Below, in pieces: positions 46,081 to 53,941 of a DNA stretch of 64,000 nucleotides (the stretch's first letter is position 1; each line of letters starts with the position of its first letter). Position numbers and translations under genes: made by a program. The notes below the pieces were generated by a model. The model was not told the DNA's origin. It did no database searches and saw only the letters and a list, made by a program, of their open reading frames with translations. Source of the DNA: an uncultured Duncaniella sp. (GTDB lineage Bacteria; Bacteroidota; Bacteroidia; Bacteroidales; Muribaculaceae); contig CAJUSW010000014.1 of assembly GCA_910589485.1 (NCBI GenBank), positions 1 to 64,000 on the forward strand, in the 5' to 3' direction.

Positions 46081-46641
46081 TTAGAGTTTGGCATATTCGA
46101 TCTTGCCTACAGCCTTGCGGGCAGGCTTGGCGGGCTCGTTGATGGCCACCGACGGCTGATGCAGCTCACCGGGGAAATAGAGGAAGAAACGGTCACGACC
46201 GGCGGCTACGTATGACACCTCCTCCTCGGGTGTGAAGAATGTGCGGTCCTTCACGGGATCATATTCCTGGGTGGGGGTAACACGGCCCACGGGCACACCG
46301 TACAGCTCGTTGTCGGCTCCGTCAAATGTGTACTGGAGGTCGATGAATTTATTATGAGACTCGGTGCGGGTGCTCTCCGCATTCTTGGGGGTATATTCCA
46401 TGATGTTGACCCACAGACGGTCCTCTACAAGCACATGCTTGCCCAAGGGGAGATTGTCGATATCGGCCTCGGCAAGAAATGCGAACAGCTTGTCCCACAG
46501 GTCCTTGTTAGCGGCATATTGCTCGGCAAACTCTACTGCGTTGACTGTGGCGTCGGCATTGACATTCCATCCATTGGCCCATACACGGCTATCGACCCAG
46601 GCCTGGGCCTCTTCGGGGGTAAATTTATTTTCGTTTGACAT
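46081..46641 (-). CDS. YhcH/YjgK/YiaL (DUF386) family protein
   Basis: This 186-residue cupin-like protein shows the YhcH/EbgC pattern: LPLGKHVLVEDRLWVNIMEY, HNKFIDLQYTFDGAD and a metal-binding C-terminal FLYFPGELHQPSV. Family members are linked to sialic acid and sugar metabolism, probably as anomerases, but the reaction is mostly unproven. The roughly 45-residue N-terminal extension with a WVDSRVWANGWN segment is longer than in the ~150-residue family. It is the first gene of a transcript with glutamine synthetase, a pairing I cannot explain. Confidence 0.82.
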   Translation of the reverse strand: MSNENKFTPEEAQAWVDSRVWANGWNVNADATVNAVEFAEQYAANKDLWDKLFAFLAEADIDNLPLGKHVLVEDRLWVNIMEYTPKNAESTRTESHNKFIDLQYTFDGADNELYGVPVGRVTPTQEYDPVKDRTFFTPEEEVSYVAAGRDRFFLYFPGELHQPSVAINEPAKPARKAVGKIEYAKL

Positions 46642-46680
46642 GATAATGATATTAAGAAATACTTAATTGATGATTCTATG

Positions 46681-46688
46681 CAAATTTA
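46681..46688 (-). promoter_or_regulatory. -7 box TAAATTTG before the YhcH-family gene
   Basis: The minus strand reads TAAATTTG, matching TAnnTTTG, 40 bases before the ATG at 46641. No -33 TTG is at the standard distance. Confidence 0.5.
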
Positions 46689-46794
46689 CTCAACTTTCTC
46701 TAAAGATAGGTAGGATTCATCAACTTTTTCTCACCCGTAAGTCTTAAACAATGTCAAAAAGATGGAAATAAAAATACATTACACAATATGAATT

Positions 46795-46832
46795 GGCTCC
46801 TGCCCTCACGGGTGGGAGTCATTCGTTTTTTT
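46795..46832 (+). terminator. Orphan terminator-like hairpin with T-tract
   Basis: An 11-base stem (46795-46805 with 46810-46820, with three wobbles) and a TCAC loop are followed by ATTCGTTTTTTT. No plus-strand gene lies upstream; it reads away from the divergent YhcH gene, so it may insulate against antisense transcription or belong to a repeat element. Confidence 0.5.
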
Positions 46833-46875
46833 AGTGTTGTAGCAGTATGTCAAGGGGCTCTTGCCGAGCGTTTAT

Positions 46876-47100
46876 TTCAACCCTGGCGGGTTGAAAGTTA
46901 ATAAGGCTATGAGGTTATTTTATTCAGTGGAGCTGAAGGTTATGGGATTAGGAGGTGATGGGGTTATAGGGAGGTTTATTTTTGCTATGAATACCATTTT
47001 TTATGCCTTGACCTTGTATTCCATTTCCTTTATTCCTTTTCCTCTTTTGTGTAACCTTATTGCTGGTTCCTTGCGGGAACGGCGGAGGTCGGCGCTCCGC
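46876..47100. repeat. Cluster of palindromes in a 459-base gene-free stretch
   Basis: Within 46642-47100 I see no gene. Besides the orphan terminator there are a perfect 8-base-stem hairpin TTCAACCCTGGCGGGTTGAA (46876-46895), GTTCCTTGCGGGAAC (47066-47080) and a stem GCGGAG/CTCCGC (47082-47087 with 47095-47100). The last abuts the stop of the next minus-strand gene and may end its transcript. The sequence between 46900 and 47060 is AT-rich with no visible signal. Confidence 0.5.
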
Positions 47101-47865
47101 TTAGATGGGTATGGGTGGACGGGGGATTGGTGCATCGTCTGCCGGATGGCCTTGCGGGCCCTCGCGGGTGGGCAGGCTCCAGCGGAGGATGGACGTTGGG
47201 TCGGTGAGGACGAGTATGGCGGTCTCGACCGGGGGCTCGGGTTTCGGGGGCCTCTGTGTGGTGTGGCCCTGCATGCCGAGGTAGAAGAAGGCGGGAATCT
47301 GTTCCCTGTCGACGTTTATGTGTATGACAAGGAAGCCTATGCCGCACAATAATGGGAATAGTGCGGAGCAGAGGCTGAGGAATTTCCCGGGGTCGGGTTG
47401 CATGGGGGAGTAGCCTTTGTATTCCTGTGCGTTGAGCAGGAGCATGAAGGCGGGGGAGGTGCCGCGGACGCTGTCGGGGCGGGAGTAGGAGGCGTAACGG
47501 ATGCGTTTGTGCAGGGTTTTGACCTGACGGCGGGTGTAGCCGGTGTATTCAGGATACATTTTGCCGAATTCTCTATCTTTTCCTTCTTTGGAGAGGTAGA
47601 GGAGTGCGGTTGCGCCCTCGGGGGAGGTTGCGAGGCGGTAGTCGAGATATGAGCGGAGGAGTTCGGTTGAGTCGTAGCCTTTGGGGTCTACGATTACGAT
47701 CGGGCGCGGGCGGTTTAGGCGACGGGCGCGTTCGAGCCGGGATATGACGTTTTTCTCGACGGGGGTTAGTTCCCGGCCGAGAAAGCGTGAGAATGGGTGA
47801 CACCAGATGTCGGGTCGCCGGATTCGTTTTGTCAGGTGGGTTACCTTGTGGCTCGTTGGTTTCAT
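47101..47865 (-). CDS. Hypothetical protein with one membrane helix
   Basis: I do not recognise this 254-residue protein. The N-terminal half is very basic (HLTKRIRRPDIW, ERARRLNRPRPIVIVDPKGYDS) and contains EYTGYTRRQVKTLHKRIRYASY. A single hydrophobic segment lies at about 185-205 (LSLCSALFPLLCGIGFLVIHI), and the tail is Pro-rich (TTQRPPKPEPPVE). It is supported as a gene by a -7 box just before the ATG, by length and by a sensible domain-like layout. The overlapping plus-strand frame 46861-47352 would need a TTG start. It stands alone next to the AT-rich RiPP-like island. Confidence 0.55.
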   Translation of the reverse strand: MKPTSHKVTHLTKRIRRPDIWCHPFSRFLGRELTPVEKNVISRLERARRLNRPRPIVIVDPKGYDSTELLRSYLDYRLATSPEGATALLYLSKEGKDREFGKMYPEYTGYTRRQVKTLHKRIRYASYSRPDSVRGTSPAFMLLLNAQEYKGYSPMQPDPGKFLSLCSALFPLLCGIGFLVIHINVDREQIPAFFYLGMQGHTTQRPPKPEPPVETAILVLTDPTSILRWSLPTREGPQGHPADDAPIPRPPIPI

Positions 47866-47873
47866 ATCAACGG

Positions 47874-47881
47874 CAAAGGTA
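47874..47881 (-). promoter_or_regulatory. -7 box TACCTTTG immediately before the hypothetical gene
   Basis: The minus strand reads TACCTTTG, ending 8 bases before the ATG at 47865. The transcript would be leaderless or nearly so. The remaining 216 bases to 48097 hold no gene or strong hairpin. Confidence 0.5.
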
Positions 47882-48097
47882 GGATGATTTTACCGGGGAT
47901 ATGGTGCGATAATGTCGCGTTGATTATGCCTAATATTTCAAAGAGCTCTTTGACTGCGAAGCATCCGCCTCACGACCTTTGTACCAATCATCAACACACT
48001 GTCGCTCCAAGATGCGAAACGTCTCAGATTTTATAATTATTGCAAAGTCTTTTAATACCCAGCAAAAACACAACTCGAAAATTCACTATGAAAAATT

Positions 48098-49195
48098 CTA
48101 TATGTCAATCATTTCTGCCAGTTGTTTAGCAGCTTTCAGCTCGTAGTAATCTAATTTTGAGAGGGTCTCAAGCGGTTTTTGTAGCAGGGTATTCAATTTA
48201 TATCTGGCAACAGCTGAAAATTCAGCCATGATAAATTTACACAAATTTTTATCCCTATTCCCTATTGCCCCCCGTTCTATTAGATTCTTACCAGGACACT
48301 TTTTGCATAAATTTCTGACACAACATTTAATACAGTCCTTATCCGAATAGAATTGCTTGTCGGCTCTTAAATCCGTATATTTAACACTGTCCCATAGGGC
48401 CTTGTCCATTGATATCGGAGCAAACATATGGCATGGATATTTTTTACCCTCAGGGCTATAGGCGCATGTGGAATATCCTGCACCGCAGTATCCTTCACGC
48501 ATTTCTTCCAATAAGACTGGGCGAAGATAAAGTTGGAACATTTCTATCGGTTCCTTATCAGGATTTTTACTGTAGTAATCGACAAGATGACGGAGCTCTC
48601 TTCTGTAAATATCAAGGTCTGAATCATCCCATTCCAATCCACGAGCCAGTGATGGTGCCACTCTAAGGCCAAGTTCATTTAGATATAGCACACCTTCAAA
48701 CAAAGACCCTAATGTCTCCTTGGAGACAGTCATCTTAGCTGTAGCCCTATTTGGCCATATCTTGGCAAATAATTTTGCAGTCTCAACAGGCATCTTTTCT
48801 CCCCGATTGGCGTAATGCATTTGGGGCGTCCCATCCAAACTAATATGAGAGAAAAAACGGTTGCTATTCCTTTGTAACCATCCAGCTATTGTATCATCAA
48901 TCAATGTACCGTTTGTAATACAACTGAAATGCAAATTCCTATCGGGATGCCTTTCCCATAGGGTTTCGCAAAATCGTGGAATTAAATCAAATGCCAAGAA
49001 TGGTTCTCCTCCGAAAATATCAAATACTACATCTTCATTCGGATGGTCCGACAATTCTTTTTCCGCAATTTCAAGAGCATCCTCCAACGACATTTTGCAG
49101 GATGATTTGAATTGTTCATAACAATACTTGCAGTGCAGATTACAAGAATCTGTCACCACAAGTATTACTGTGTAACGTTTGTGAGAAACAGTCAT
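48098..49195 (-). CDS. Radical SAM/SPASM peptide maturase
   Basis: This 365-residue protein has the radical SAM CxxxCxxC motif at the N-terminus (C18, C22, C25; SCNLHCKYCYEQ), GGEPFL in the barrel, and a C-terminal SPASM region with auxiliary-cluster cysteines (GYCGAGYSTC, KYPCHMF, then DCIKCCVRNLCKKCPGKN and a final Cys). SPASM enzymes install Cys-based thioether or carbon-carbon links in ribosomal peptides, or activate sulfatases. The sulfatase-maturase alternative is less likely because no sulfatase is nearby and a small Cys-containing peptide gene ends 9 bases upstream. I therefore call it the maturase of that peptide. The gene is strongly AT-rich compared with its surroundings. Confidence 0.82.
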   Translation of the reverse strand: MTVSHKRYTVILVVTDSCNLHCKYCYEQFKSSCKMSLEDALEIAEKELSDHPNEDVVFDIFGGEPFLAFDLIPRFCETLWERHPDRNLHFSCITNGTLIDDTIAGWLQRNSNRFFSHISLDGTPQMHYANRGEKMPVETAKLFAKIWPNRATAKMTVSKETLGSLFEGVLYLNELGLRVAPSLARGLEWDDSDLDIYRRELRHLVDYYSKNPDKEPIEMFQLYLRPVLLEEMREGYCGAGYSTCAYSPEGKKYPCHMFAPISMDKALWDSVKYTDLRADKQFYSDKDCIKCCVRNLCKKCPGKNLIERGAIGNRDKNLCKFIMAEFSAVARYKLNTLLQKPLETLSKLDYYELKAAKQLAEMIDI

Positions 49196-49204
49196 TCTAT
49201 TCCA

Positions 49205-49351
49205 TCAATTACCCATTGCGTTTCCCTTGCACCCCCAAGTACAATCGTCATCATAGATGAATGTGGGGCATCCACCTTCATATTGTACTTCCACTTCAAT
49301 GCGGCCATACTTCTCTTCAAGATACTTGAGAACTTCGTTGATTTTCTCCAT
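49205..49351 (-). CDS. Candidate RiPP precursor peptide, 48 residues
   Basis: This small gene starts at the ATG at 49351 (MEKINEVLKYLEEKYG); a 14-residue extension would need a GTG codon at 49393. The first 25 residues form a charged amphipathic leader. Then comes a Gly-Gly (26-27), directly followed by a 21-residue tail with three cysteines (C28, C37, C41), an acidic YDDD stretch, WGC and a C-terminal GNAMGN. A helical leader ending in GG and a Cys/aromatic core is the classical layout of a modified peptide precursor. It lies between a caspase-fold lipoprotein gene and a radical SAM/SPASM gene on the same strand. I see no peptide transporter. Precursor identity is inferred from size, sequence and neighbours. 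Confidence 0.7.
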   Translation of the reverse strand: MEKINEVLKYLEEKYGRIEVEVQYEGGCPTFIYDDDCTWGCKGNAMGN

Positions 49352-49460
49352 AACTTTACCATTGTGGTTGTGCCTGAGACTTACAACAGACACTTATAAG
49401 CAATTGATGATTATAAGTCTAAAACTTTATCTTTAATAAAGTCAACCATCATTTTAAATA

Positions 49461-51116
49461 TTATTCCGAGTTCGTAACTCCTCTTACATTGTGTCCGCTG
49501 TATCGACTGGACGCAATGTGAATATTTGGATTGCCATCGTTGTATATGGCTTGCATAAACCATGAAAACGGAGACCCACTATCTCTATTGGCTGACCATA
49601 ATATTCCACACTCACCTTTGCCCATATGTGCACCTTCGAATATCCAGCCACCTGCGGGAATAAACAATTTATTACCATTGACTCTGCTTGTAAGCAAAGC
49701 GCCGTCGACTCCAATACCTTCTTCCCATTTTATGTTACAGTTGTTTATCAGATAGTTGAAGTCAGAAGTCGTTGGCATCCTGACCATGTTCCCTGATTTT
49801 TGCCATGCAACATCATACTTTGAATGGGCTATATTCCCCGGGTACCGAATATCATTTTTCATCTCCAAATTATCATTGTAACTATAATCATGTTTAGTGG
49901 ATGTTTCACCCCATGAATAATAGTCACCGACATCATATGGCGATTGCGCTCCTATGTTACAGCAAGACCACCTTGTGCCATTGCCCATGTCAATAAGATG
50001 AGGGTGATCACCGGCAGGGCATATGTGTGCATAACAATAGTTGTTGACATATTTGTTCGCGAATATGTACTTCATTGTCGCATTTACTATCTGATTCTCC
50101 GCTTCATGCTCAAACTTGTATTTTTGGGGAATATCATCAATGGCTTCCTGAATTGAATAATCATCACATAATTTCCTCAAAAAGTGGTCAGCCGCACAGA
50201 TTCCGACAGAAGCTTTGGAATCATAACCCACATATCCGATTGCACCTTTATCTATAAATTTTTTAGCTAACTTGTCATTATTTTTAAGACTCTCACATGC
50301 TGTTACGAAGAGAAATGTATTATGTTGACTTAAATCAAAATTCATTTTTTGCACCCAATCTTCATTGCATGCATAATATGTAACAGCATATAATTTTCCG
50401 TTACGAACCTCTGTCACAGTACCAAATTCGTCCGACCGTCCTAATTTGACGGATTTTTCGACACCTGACAATAAATAATGATGTGAATCACTGTACACAC
50501 CGTGAGTGTGTAATAGGCATATGTCGTATTTGTCAAGGTCTCCCATGCTATAGTTCGAGCCTTTCTCAATGACTTCAAAACCTTGTTCTGTAAGGTACTT
50601 GCTAAGTCTATTGATTGTATTCTTTGTCCAAATACGATTAGCATCTTTTATCGTTTGATTGAATATCAACACTTTAACTTTTTCTCCATCTTTCCTCTGA
50701 GATGTATGAGAAAGAGGATATTTTGAACTGCTTAATCTTGATTGAGAGAATGTGACTGATTGGCTTTCACCATCATTGATTATATCTGCATCTTCAATCT
50801 TCTCTTTAGGAGTGAACAACCAATGCCAACCGCTCCCATCATCTGTAATTATATGAAGAGCAGAATCATCTATATATGCATCTTTTATGTATTTAAGTTG
50901 CTTTATTTGATTTATATATTGGCCTAATTGGGAGGGTGATTCAGCATGTAGATAGTCATCTTCGATTAGAGAAACCACAGTTTCCCAATTCTCATTTAAA
51001 ATGTCTGTAATTTCTGCATCGGTTAATTCCGTCTGAATCTCATTGTCCGTGTCATTTGAAGAACAACTTAATGATATTACAAATATAAATATAAAAGTTA
51101 GATATTTGTTTTTCAT
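49461..51116 (-). CDS. Lipoprotein with caspase-fold (C25/CHAT-like) and FISUMP domains
   Basis: This 551-residue protein starts at the ATG at 51116 (MKNKYLTFIFIF), which gives a lipoprotein signal with lipobox Cys18 (ISLSC). A region around 145-340 has a clan CD cysteine-peptidase pattern: strand VKVLIFNQ, then LLHTHG (catalytic His likely H205) and FLFVTACES (catalytic Cys C274), followed by GAIGYVGYDS. From about 370 to the end there is a FISUMP-like domain (LIDMGNGTRWSCCNIGAQSP, then MPTTSDF and GECGILWSANRD). It heads the transcript that includes the small peptide and the radical SAM gene. It could process the peptide outside the inner membrane, or be its receptor. The catalytic assignment is by pattern only. 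Confidence 0.72.
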   Translation of the reverse strand: MKNKYLTFIFIFVISLSCSSNDTDNEIQTELTDAEITDILNENWETVVSLIEDDYLHAESPSQLGQYINQIKQLKYIKDAYIDDSALHIITDDGSGWHWLFTPKEKIEDADIINDGESQSVTFSQSRLSSSKYPLSHTSQRKDGEKVKVLIFNQTIKDANRIWTKNTINRLSKYLTEQGFEVIEKGSNYSMGDLDKYDICLLHTHGVYSDSHHYLLSGVEKSVKLGRSDEFGTVTEVRNGKLYAVTYYACNEDWVQKMNFDLSQHNTFLFVTACESLKNNDKLAKKFIDKGAIGYVGYDSKASVGICAADHFLRKLCDDYSIQEAIDDIPQKYKFEHEAENQIVNATMKYIFANKYVNNYCYAHICPAGDHPHLIDMGNGTRWSCCNIGAQSPYDVGDYYSWGETSTKHDYSYNDNLEMKNDIRYPGNIAHSKYDVAWQKSGNMVRMPTTSDFNYLINNCNIKWEEGIGVDGALLTSRVNGNKLFIPAGGWIFEGAHMGKGECGILWSANRDSGSPFSWFMQAIYNDGNPNIHIASSRYSGHNVRGVTNSE

Positions 51117-51148
51117 GAATAGATGAATTAAAAAGAAACAATATGCAA

Positions 51149-51156
51149 CAAAATTA
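51149..51156 (-). promoter_or_regulatory. -7 box TAATTTTG before the caspase-fold lipoprotein gene
   Basis: It matches TAnnTTTG on the minus strand, 32 bases before the ATG at 51116. It lies inside the longer reading frame (to 51242), which argues against that longer start. Confidence 0.5.
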
Positions 51157-51356
51157 AACAATAACCCATAATTGGCCACCACCCAAAGGTTAAACTTTAT
51201 TAATTCAAGTCGATTCAGCATAAGATCGTATGGCTCATTCATTTAAAATTAAGGGACAGGCTGTTTTTATTAGATGTTTACTTCTTTAAATGAAAGAGCC
51301 CTGTTTATCTGGGGGGATAATGTTGTTTAGTTCATGCAGAATTGGTATTTTTTTAT

Positions 51357-51364
51357 TAATTTTG
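51357..51364 (+). promoter_or_regulatory. -7 box TAATTTTG before the second GH28 gene
   Basis: It matches TAnnTTTG, 22 bases before the ATG at 51387. No TTG is at the standard spacing. Confidence 0.5.
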
Positions 51365-51386
51365 TAAAAATATTAAAGTACGTACC

Positions 51387-52955
51387 ATGAGATTTCCTAT
51401 GTTTTTAGCGGCATTGGCTGTGGGTACGAGCCTCAGCATGGCCGCAGTAGATCCCGCCTACGCATCTTATTATGAGAACCTTCCGTTTGAGATGCCCGAA
51501 GTACCCACTCCCGCTATTCCTGAACGGACAGTCGAACTGACCGATTTCGGCGCAGTGTGTGACGGCGTGACCCTCAATACCGAAGTATTTGCCAAGGCTA
51601 TCGACCATCTGGCCTCTCTCGGAGGCGGCACTCTCCATGTGCCCGACGGGGTGTGGGTGACCGGCCCGATAGTGATGAAATCCAATATCAACCTCAATCT
51701 CTCGGAGGGCGCCATCATTTCATTCGCTCCCGATCCCGACCTCTACCCCATGCGTAGGGTCATATACGAGGGCTTCGAGGCATGGCGCCGCCAGTCGCCC
51801 ATCACCGGTACCGATCTTGAGAATGTGGCCATCACCGGCAAAGGCATAATCGACGGCAACGGCAACCAGTGGCGTCCCGTGAAGAAAACCCAGATGACCA
51901 AGGGCGAGTGGGCCAACCTCACTGCCAAGGGTGGCGTGATACTCCCGTCGGACGACACCGAGGAGTGGTATCCCTCCCAGGCATTCCTCGAAGGAAAGAA
52001 GAACGGCAACCGCCGCAAGGAATACACCAAGGAGGAGGCCGATTCCTATAAACAATACCTGCGCCCCGTGATGCTTCACTTGGTGAAATGCAAGAATGTG
52101 ATGCTCAAAGGGGTGACTTTCCAGAACTCCCCGGCATGGAACCTCCATCCGCTCATGTGCGAGAATCTGATTCTCGACAGCCTGAATGTGCGCAACCCCT
52201 ACTATTCCCACAACGGCGACGGCATGGACATCGAGTCGTGCCGCAACGTGATCATCTGCCGTTCGCTCCTCGATGTGGGCGACGATGCCATCTGCATCAA
52301 GTCGGGCAAGGATGAGGAAGGACGCAAGCGCGGTATGCCCACCGAGAATGTGATCGTGCGCGACTGCCGTGTGTTCCACGGCCACGGCGGATTTGTGGTA
52401 GGTAGCGAGATGAGCGGCGGTGTCAACAATATATCGGTGGAGAACTGCCAGTTCACCGGCACCGACATAGGTCTCCGCTTCAAGAGCACCCGCGGACGTG
52501 GCGGTGTGGTGAAGAACATCTTCATCAACAACATCAGCATGGTGGACATCACCGCCGATGCCATCACTTTCGACCTCTACTACTGGACATTCGGCCAGGG
52601 TCCCAAGGAGATTCCCCCGGTTGACGAGACCACTCCCCAGTTCAAGGACATCACCATCGACAACGTTACAGCCCTCAACTCGGGCAAGGCCCTTAAGTTC
52701 AACGGTATCCCCGAAATGCCCATCGAGAATATCACAGTGAGCAACTCGGTGTTCACCGCCCGCGAGGGAGGACTGCTGTCGGAGTCAAAGAACATCCTTT
52801 TCCACAACGTGCTGATACGTCCCGATGCCGGCCCGGCAATGACTATCAACAATGTGTCGGACGCAACTTTCACCCTTTGCCGTTTCATCTCTCCCGACGG
52901 TGAGCAACCTGTAGTCTACACAGGCAAGAACACCGGCATAAAGATGGGAAGATAA
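51387..52955 (+). CDS. Secreted GH28 family polygalacturonase-like enzyme (second copy)
   Basis: This 522-residue protein has a signal peptide (MRFPMFLAALAVGTSLSMA) and a GH28 beta-helix with the motifs NGDGMD, GDDAI, GHGG and RFKS. It is clearly a paralogue of the protein at 36823-38376: long stretches match, including the region from GDDAI through FVVGSEMSGGV to RFKSTRGRGG and most of the last 100 residues. The clearest differences are in an insert around 190-215 (KKNGNRRKEYTKEEAD). It stands alone, ends at a strong terminator and probably acts on galacturonan-type pectin fragments. The base composition matches the GC-rich backbone, not the AT-rich island beside it. Confidence 0.9.
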   Translation: MRFPMFLAALAVGTSLSMAAVDPAYASYYENLPFEMPEVPTPAIPERTVELTDFGAVCDGVTLNTEVFAKAIDHLASLGGGTLHVPDGVWVTGPIVMKSNINLNLSEGAIISFAPDPDLYPMRRVIYEGFEAWRRQSPITGTDLENVAITGKGIIDGNGNQWRPVKKTQMTKGEWANLTAKGGVILPSDDTEEWYPSQAFLEGKKNGNRRKEYTKEEADSYKQYLRPVMLHLVKCKNVMLKGVTFQNSPAWNLHPLMCENLILDSLNVRNPYYSHNGDGMDIESCRNVIICRSLLDVGDDAICIKSGKDEEGRKRGMPTENVIVRDCRVFHGHGGFVVGSEMSGGVNNISVENCQFTGTDIGLRFKSTRGRGGVVKNIFINNISMVDITADAITFDLYYWTFGQGPKEIPPVDETTPQFKDITIDNVTALNSGKALKFNGIPEMPIENITVSNSVFTAREGGLLSESKNILFHNVLIRPDAGPAMTINNVSDATFTLCRFISPDGEQPVVYTGKNTGIKMGR

Positions 52956-52979
52956 TCCCTGACAGATAAACCAAAAGCA

Positions 52980-53022
52980 AATGTCCGGAAGTCAGATCAA
53001 CCGACTTCCGGACATTGTTTTT
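52980..53022. terminator. Strong terminator between GH28 and nadC
   Basis: A perfect 14-base stem (52980-52993 with 53003-53016) closes a 9-base loop and is followed by GTTTTTTAT on the plus strand. On the minus strand TTGCTTTTGG follows, so it can serve both convergent genes. Confidence 0.8.
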
Positions 53023-53070
53023 TATACGGCCCTAAATACGGATGGGTGCCGTGATGCCGTCAACGGGGGA

Positions 53071-53919
53071 TTATTTCACGGCCTTGAAGCTCATGTCGAG
53101 ACCCTTGACGGAGTGGGTGAGCGCGCCGACCGAGATGAAGTCAACGCCACACTCGCCATAATCGCGGAGAGTGTCGAGGGTGATGCCGCCAGACGACTCA
53201 ATCTCGGTGCGACCGTTGATAAGCGCCACAGCCTCGCGGGTGCGCTCGGGGGTGAAGTTGTCGAGCATGATACGGTCTACTCCCGCAGCAAGAGCCTGGT
53301 TGATCTCATCGGTGTTGCGCACTTCGAGTTCGATCTTCAGATCCTTGCCGTTGGCCTTGCAATAATCCTTGGCAGCCTGCACGGCCTGAGGGATACCTCC
53401 GGCGAAATCCACGTGGTTGTCCTTGATGAGAATCATGTCGAACAGACCGATGCGGTGGTTGCAACCGCCACCGATGCGCACAGCCTCCTTCTCGAGCATA
53501 CGCATACCGGGAGTGGTCTTGCGGGTATCGAGCACCTTGGTCTTGAGCCCTTTGAGGCGATCCTGATACTTGGCGGTCTGGGTAGCGATACCGCTCATGC
53601 GCTGCATGATGTTGAGCATTACGCGCTCGGTCTGCAGCAGTGAACGCACCGATCCCTCGACCTCGAAAGCCACGTCGCCGGGCTTCACATGGGCGCCGTC
53701 CTCGATATAGACGGTCATCTTGAGCTCGGGGTCGAATTTCTCAAACACCTTGCGGGCAATCTCTACACCGGCAAGAATTCCTTCCTCCTTCACGATGAGG
53801 CGCTGTGTGCCACGTTCGGTAGCGGGAATGGTGCTGAGAGTGGTGTGGTCGCCGTCGCCCACATCCTCGGCAAAGGCCAGGGTGAGCAGATCGTCGATAA
53901 GTTGGTCCTTGGTTTTCAT
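53071..53919 (-). CDS. nadC: Nicotinate-nucleotide pyrophosphorylase (carboxylating)
   Basis: This 282-residue quinolinate phosphoribosyltransferase has the N-terminal EDVGDGDHTT, ERVMLNIMQRMSGIAT, DTRKTTPGMR, RIGGGCNHR and ILIKDNHV segments in the family order. It converts quinolinate and PRPP to nicotinate mononucleotide in de novo NAD synthesis. It is divergent from rlmH with only 22 bases between start codons, so the two promoters must overlap the coding starts. Confidence 0.96.
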   Translation of the reverse strand: MKTKDQLIDDLLTLAFAEDVGDGDHTTLSTIPATERGTQRLIVKEEGILAGVEIARKVFEKFDPELKMTVYIEDGAHVKPGDVAFEVEGSVRSLLQTERVMLNIMQRMSGIATQTAKYQDRLKGLKTKVLDTRKTTPGMRMLEKEAVRIGGGCNHRIGLFDMILIKDNHVDFAGGIPQAVQAAKDYCKANGKDLKIELEVRNTDEINQALAAGVDRIMLDNFTPERTREAVALINGRTEIESSGGITLDTLRDYGECGVDFISVGALTHSVKGLDMSFKAVK

Positions 53920-53937
53920 TTTTATTTACTATCTTTG
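53909..53937 (+). promoter_or_regulatory. Promoter of rlmH, probably giving a leaderless mRNA
   Basis: TTG (53909-53911), 18 bases, TATCTTTG (53930-53937). The -7 box ends only 4 bases before the GTG start at 53942. The -33 box lies within the nadC coding start. Confidence 0.6.
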
Positions 53938-53941
53938 AAGC

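Noticed and set aside
46861..47352. Plus-strand frame of 163 codons overlapping the hypothetical gene
   Set aside because: It needs a TTG start, spans palindromes and overlaps the better-supported minus-strand gene.
51117..51242. Longer start for the caspase-fold lipoprotein
   Set aside because: The extension would bury the lipoprotein signal and overlaps the -7 box at 51149-51156.
52981..53643. Plus-strand frame opposite nadC
   Set aside because: It starts inside a terminator hairpin and is the antisense of a clearly recognisable NadC.
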